This document shows, one piece after another, positions 15,627 to 18,410 of a stretch of 18,410 nt of DNA. The position numbers and the translations under genes are program-made. Below the pieces are notes generated by a model, which was not told the DNA's origin, did no database searches, and saw only the letters and a program-made list of their open reading frames with translations. How positions within the stretch are numbered: position 1 is the first letter of the stretch; every line of letters starts with the position of its first letter. The DNA is from Chitinophagaceae bacterium (GTDB lineage: Bacteria; Bacteroidota; Bacteroidia; Chitinophagales; Chitinophagaceae), in contig JAFMJX010000015.1 of the NCBI GenBank assembly GCA_017853235.1, positions 1-18,410 on the forward strand, written 5' to 3'.

Positions 15627-16277
15627 CTACATTTTTTTAGCATCTTCTAAAAATTTTGCTAATCCAATATCTGTTAAAGGATGTTTTAATAATCCTAAAA
15701 TGGAATCCAAAGGACAGGTACAAACATCTGCACCAGCTTCTGCAGCTTTTACAATATGTAAAGCATTGCGAATAGATGCCGCTAAAATTTGTGTATGGAA
15801 CCCTTGCATATCATAGATATGTCTAATTTGACTAATTAATTGCATTCCATCCCAACTGCTGTCGTCAATTCTTCCGATGAATGGAGAAACATAAGTCGCA
15901 CCCGCTTTTGCTGCTAAAATAGCTTGGCCAGCAGAAAATACTAAAGTGCAATTGGTACGAATTCCATTATCAGTAAACCATTTTATAGCTTTAACACCGT
16001 CTTTGATCATAGGAACTTTCACAACTATATTGGGATGAATAGCTGCTAATTTTTTCCCTTCGGCTACCATAGCATCAAAATTGGTAGATAACACTTCAGC
16101 ACTAATATCGCCATTCACTAATTCGCATATTGCTTTATAATGAGCAGCAATTGCTTCTTCCCCCTTCACACCAACCTGAGCCATTAAAGAAGGATTCGTG
16201 GTAACTCCATCAAGAATGCCTAAATCATTGGCTTCTTTAATTTGAGCTAAATTTCCTGTGTCAATGAAAAATTTCAT
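15627..16277 (-). CDS. tal: Small (TalC-type) transaldolase, often annotated as fructose-6-phosphate aldolase (216 aa)
   Basis: A decameric-type small class I aldolase of the pentose phosphate pathway. It starts with the family N-terminus MKFFIDTGNLAQIKEA and has DGVTTNPSLM (23-32), the Schiff-base Lys87 in VVKVPM, TLVFSAGQA (111-119) and SPFIGRIDD (131-139). Two positions separate true transaldolases from FsaA aldolase: Glu61 (SAEV, where FsaA has Gln59) and Phe133 (where FsaA has Tyr131). Both favour transaldolase activity here. The start at 16277 is chosen because the longer frame to 16334 runs into the SRP RNA and adds unrelated residues. It is downstream of ffs on the same strand, and the intervening 43 bp hold competing inverted repeats. 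Confidence 0.94.
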   Translation of the reverse strand: MKFFIDTGNLAQIKEANDLGILDGVTTNPSLMAQVGVKGEEAIAAHYKAICELVNGDISAEVLSTNFDAMVAEGKKLAAIHPNIVVKVPMIKDGVKAIKWFTDNGIRTNCTLVFSAGQAILAAKAGATYVSPFIGRIDDSSWDGMQLISQIRHIYDMQGFHTQILAASIRNALHIVKAAEAGADVCTCPLDSILGLLKHPLTDIGLAKFLEDAKKM

Positions 16278-16297
16278 ACATCTATTTTTGTTTGACG

Positions 16298-16309
16298 CTT
16301 TGGTCAAAG
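16298..16309. repeat. Inverted repeat in the transaldolase leader
   Basis: CTTTG-GT-CAAAG is an inverted repeat between ffs and the transaldolase start. An overlapping alternative pairs TTTGAC (16291-16296) with GTCAAA (16303-16308). The two hairpins are mutually exclusive. No regulator is identified. Confidence 0.5.
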
Positions 16310-16313
16310 TAAT

Positions 16314-16320
16314 AAAAAAT
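16314..16320 (-). terminator. U-tract at the 3' end of the SRP RNA
   Basis: On the minus strand the closing stem CCTGCC of the SRP RNA is followed by ATTTTTT, so the RNA's own terminal stem plus U-tract can act as an intrinsic terminator or processing end. Confidence 0.5.
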
Positions 16321-16414
16321 GGCAGGCTACTCACATCGCACCGCTCAACCGCCTATCCTTGCTGTATTCCTACCCTGGGGAGTTTCAGCAGGAGCTGGTC
16401 GTGTAAGACCTGCC
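16321..16414 (-). ncRNA. ffs: Small signal recognition particle RNA (4.5S-like)
   Basis: This is the RNA scaffold of the bacterial signal recognition particle, which binds Ffh and directs ribosomes making membrane proteins to FtsY. On the minus strand the ends GGCAGG and CCTGCC pair. Further helices follow: CTTACA with TGTGAG, and ACC(A)GCTC with GAGCGGT. The apical domain reads CCCCAGG-GTA-GGAA-TAC-AGCAAGG. GGAA is the conserved tetraloop (16367-16370) closed by GTA/TAC (16364-16366, 16371-16373), and AGCA is the side of the asymmetric loop that contacts the Ffh M domain. Length, about 94 nt, fits the small Alu-less type. A TACATTTG box ends 4 nt before the 5' end and a U-tract follows the 3' end. 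The exact ends are estimated from the pairing. Confidence 0.93.
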
Positions 16415-16418
16415 GCTG

Positions 16419-16426
16419 CAAATGTA
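16419..16426 (-). promoter_or_regulatory. -7 promoter element of the SRP RNA gene
   Basis: On the minus strand TACATTTG matches TAnnTTTG exactly and ends four bases before the predicted 5' G of the SRP RNA, the position expected for a promoter that sets the RNA's 5' end. No clear -33 TTTG is seen. Confidence 0.65.
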
Positions 16427-16443
16427 GGATAAAACAAGGTATT

Positions 16444-16470
16444 AAAAAAGTGTGGATCCTTCGAATCACC
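16444..16470 (-). terminator. Probable weak terminator of the T9SS plug gene
   Basis: After the plug stop codon the minus strand reads GTGAT, a 7-nt loop, ATCCAC (one bulged C), and then ACTTTTTT. The short stem and U-tract would separate the plug transcript from ffs, but the stem is weak. Confidence 0.4.
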
Positions 16471-16479
16471 TTGTGATAC

Positions 16480-17754
16480 TTACCAATTTTGCTTTGAATT
16501 CACGGTTCCCCATCCAATAATTTGATCATGTCTTGCTCCAGGGGGACGATAATACACTAAAATGGTATAATTATTTTCAGTCTCCCAGTGATCACCTTCT
16601 GTTTGAGAAAAATCCTGTAAAGGATCGGGGTTTTTGTCCTCCCTTAAAATGTAGTTGTAATTATAATAGCCTTGTTTAAGCACTAACTTTTTTTGATACA
16701 CCCCTTTGGCTGGATCAAATTTCATTTCGGCATCTGTTTCTAAAACATTATTTGTAAGTGCCCCCTCTAAATATAAATGTTGACCCACAAAAGGCAAACG
16801 ATTGGGAGGAATATAAGTAAAGAAAACAGTGGCATAATCATTTTGCAAGTCACTATTTAAGGACTCCGTATTGGCAATTAAAAAATTACCATTTAAGTCC
16901 TTAAAATTATAGTATACCCCTTCGGCCCTTGAAATATCTGGTTTTACATAAACATTGGTTCCAGTTAAAGTGGGTTCTATTTTTTGTACTCGATCTGATA
17001 CTAATCTAAGACTTTGAATATCTAGCCATCGCGCTTCCTTACCTGCAGGAAAAATAAAATCATTTTCATTATTATATTCCAATAAATTACCGCGCACAAA
17101 AGTAGGTTGATGCATGACCCTTGCATCATCCAATCTATAGTTTTGAATCACTTTCACAGTTAATTGATCAGGCTGCAAATAATTTAATTTTTTGGTGTCA
17201 ATCACACAATTCAACTTTTGATGTGTTCTTGAAATATTGCCATCAAAAGGCTCTTGTACTGTAGCTATAACTGGTGCCTGATCCTCCACTACAAAAAAGC
17301 GTCTTGTAAAAACAAGACTTTGCGGATTGGCATCCTTGTATACTTTTAAAACATAATTACCTGATTGTTTGGGTTGACAGTTTTCGTTTGGAAATTGAAA
17401 TTGATAATGGTAATAAGGTTGAATACTTATGGAGGAAACAGCAAAGGATGTAATTCTATTTTGATTGAACCCCTGTAAATAATCAAATGAATTGAGCGTA
17501 CTGGGAGATCCGTCTTCATTCAAAAGTGTAACGGAATAATAATAGTTTTGATAATTCGCTTTTAAATCATCAAAACTAATGCTCAAGGGAGTCATGGAAG
17601 CAATTGAAATAATGGGGAGCCCTTGTGAATTTCCCATGGGATGGATTAAAATTGTTTTAATACTACTGTCATATACCTTGTCCAAATTAGGGCTAGCAAA
17701 CGCAGAAAAAACAAGCAATCCCGTAAAAAATATGAACAAACAAGATCTTCTCAT
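16480..17754 (-). CDS. Type IX secretion system plug protein (DUF5103-like, 424 aa)
   Basis: A Bacteroidota exported protein that I recognise as the DUF5103 family, now described as the plug that occludes the unoccupied SprA translocon of the type IX secretion system. A signal peptide MRRSCLFIFFTGLLVFSAFAS covers about residues 1-21. The N-terminal domain (KTILIHPMG..., PLSISFDDLKANYQNYYYSVTLLN) and the mid-region pattern PYYHYQFQFPN followed by SGNYVLKVYKD are typical of it. The end of the protein has GHYxxDP-like strands (KGVYQKKLVLKQGYYNYNYIL) and ENNYTILVYYRPPGARHDQIIGW. I chose the ATG at 17754 over the in-frame TTG at 17760. It is transcribed away from the LolE-like gene. Confidence 0.88.
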   Translation of the reverse strand: MRRSCLFIFFTGLLVFSAFASPNLDKVYDSSIKTILIHPMGNSQGLPIISIASMTPLSISFDDLKANYQNYYYSVTLLNEDGSPSTLNSFDYLQGFNQNRITSFAVSSISIQPYYHYQFQFPNENCQPKQSGNYVLKVYKDANPQSLVFTRRFFVVEDQAPVIATVQEPFDGNISRTHQKLNCVIDTKKLNYLQPDQLTVKVIQNYRLDDARVMHQPTFVRGNLLEYNNENDFIFPAGKEARWLDIQSLRLVSDRVQKIEPTLTGTNVYVKPDISRAEGVYYNFKDLNGNFLIANTESLNSDLQNDYATVFFTYIPPNRLPFVGQHLYLEGALTNNVLETDAEMKFDPAKGVYQKKLVLKQGYYNYNYILREDKNPDPLQDFSQTEGDHWETENNYTILVYYRPPGARHDQIIGWGTVNSKQNW

Positions 17755-17823
17755 GGACAAAGGTTTTTAACTAGTTACGAATCTAAACTTTTATTTATTC
17801 ATATTCAACGGAAAAAACTAGTT

Positions 17824-18410
17824 TTGATAAAAAATATACCCTTGTCTTCGGCATTTGATATCGCAAAAAAAATAAGCTTCCAATCCTCTAAAAGCTACAC
17901 GAGTATCATTGTAAAATTAGCAATGGTCGCTACTAGTATTAGTGTCGCAGCTATTATTTTAACTTTATCTATTGTCAATGGTTTTCAATACAGCATATCT
18001 CATAAAGTATTTTCTTTTTGGGGTCATATAAGAATTGAATCTGTAGATGGGAATCCGCTTCCAGCAAGCGACAGTGTCGTCCATCATTTATTGGAACAAA
18101 ATAAGAATACTATTAAAAGTATCACCCCCTTCATTCATCAATCATCAGTGATTGGATTTCAAAAAGAAATGGAAGGCGTTGTTGCAAAAGGCATCACTCA
18201 TAAGGAAAAGATACCTTTTATCATAAAAGGGATTTCTTATTTCACATCACAAAATGCATCCCCCAAAGAAGTTCAAGATAGCAATAACAAAGCTATCATA
18301 ATATCCGATGTATTGGCTAAAAAATTAAATATCAATTTACAGCAAAATATAAAATTATATTTTTTAAATGGGGCACAAGTGCAACAACGCTCCTTTCAAG
18401 TAAAAGGGCT
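17824..18410 (+). CDS. LolE/FtsX-family ABC transporter permease, 3'-truncated by the window edge
   Basis: The 5' part of a permease of the LolCE/MacB-FtsX superfamily, probably the lipoprotein-release system subunit. The opening FDIAKKISFQSSKSYTSIIV is the usual cytoplasmic lead-in, followed by the first membrane span KLAMVATSISVAAIILTLSI (about 31-50). Then come VNGFQYSISHKVFSFWGHIRI and the start of the large periplasmic domain, with SITPFIHQSSVI and a GVVAKGI strand as in LolE. The frame runs unbroken to the window end (195 codons plus 2 bases). No ATG exists before the membrane span: the first is residue 34 inside it. The start must therefore be non-ATG, TTG at 17824 (GGAAAAA lies a few bases upstream) or TTG at 17842. 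It is divergent from the T9SS plug gene. Confidence 0.85.
   Translation, partial: MIKNIPLSSAFDIAKKISFQSSKSYTSIIVKLAMVATSISVAAIILTLSIVNGFQYSISHKVFSFWGHIRIESVDGNPLPASDSVVHHLLEQNKNTIKSITPFIHQSSVIGFQKEMEGVVAKGITHKEKIPFIIKGISYFTSQNASPKEVQDSNNKAIIISDVLAKKLNINLQQNIKLYFLNGAQVQQRSFQVKG

Noticed and set aside
16278..16334. N-terminal extension of the transaldolase frame
   Set aside because: The family N-terminus starts at MKFFIDTG (16277), and the extension would overlap the SRP RNA 3' end.
16258..16476. Plus-strand open frame of 72 codons across the ffs locus
   Set aside because: It reads antisense through the SRP RNA and the transaldolase N-terminus, its protein is low-complexity and Cys/Arg-rich, and it is explained by the structured RNA.
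1..18410. Mobile element, CRISPR array, prophage, toxin-antitoxin or biosynthetic cluster
   Set aside because: No transposase or integrase genes, spaced repeats, or atypical gene blocks; base and codon use look uniform by eye and nearly all genes are housekeeping or envelope families.

Overview
The window is an AT-rich chromosomal segment from a member of the Bacteroidota, most likely a Chitinophagaceae-like bacterium. The evidence is a type IX secretion 'plug' protein, DUF4954 and DUF5683 proteins that are largely confined to this phylum, the gene order parA-parB-DUF5683-dapB, several outer-membrane beta-barrels with AQ-type signal cleavage sites, and exact matches to the Bacteroidota -7 promoter element TAnnTTTG in front of several genes. 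It is dense housekeeping sequence. I saw no mobile element, CRISPR array, tRNA or rRNA.

Layout. Bases 1-3838 (+) hold the 3' part of an exported amidase-signature hydrolase, then a large DUF4954 left-handed beta-helix protein. Bases 3824-5825 (-) hold a small outer-membrane beta-barrel and, upstream of it, a membrane-anchored metallophosphoesterase. Bases 5937-11112 (+) form a run of closely spaced genes: parA, parB, a DUF5683 protein, dapB (lysine/diaminopimelate pathway), an Rrf2-type regulator with a cysteine cluster, a DUF3575-like barrel, and kdsA (Kdo for lipopolysaccharide). A small PspC-domain gene (-) lies divergent from a mitochondrial-type aconitase (11469-13736, +), which ends in a strong terminator. 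Next come a Gfo/Idh/MocA oxidoreductase and an AlkD-type DNA glycosylase (+), closed by a perfect bidirectional terminator shared with the converging small transaldolase gene.

The main non-protein feature is a small signal recognition particle RNA (ffs) on the minus strand at about 16321-16414, between the transaldolase and the T9SS plug gene. It has the GGAA apical tetraloop, complementary ends, a TACATTTG promoter box ending 4 nt before its 5' end, and a U-tract after its 3' end. The window closes with the 5' part of a LolE/FtsX-type permease gene (+) that has no plausible ATG start.

Functionally, envelope biogenesis dominates: KdsA for the LPS core, DapB for peptidoglycan precursor, a LolE-like lipoprotein exporter, the T9SS plug, SRP RNA for membrane targeting, and two barrels. 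Chromosome segregation (ParAB), central carbon metabolism (aconitase, transaldolase) and DNA repair (AlkD) make up the rest. I found no convincing new multi-gene system. The best second-look items are the SRP RNA, the stacked palindromes and promoter box after aconitase, and residue-level subfamily assignments for KdsA, transaldolase and AlkD.
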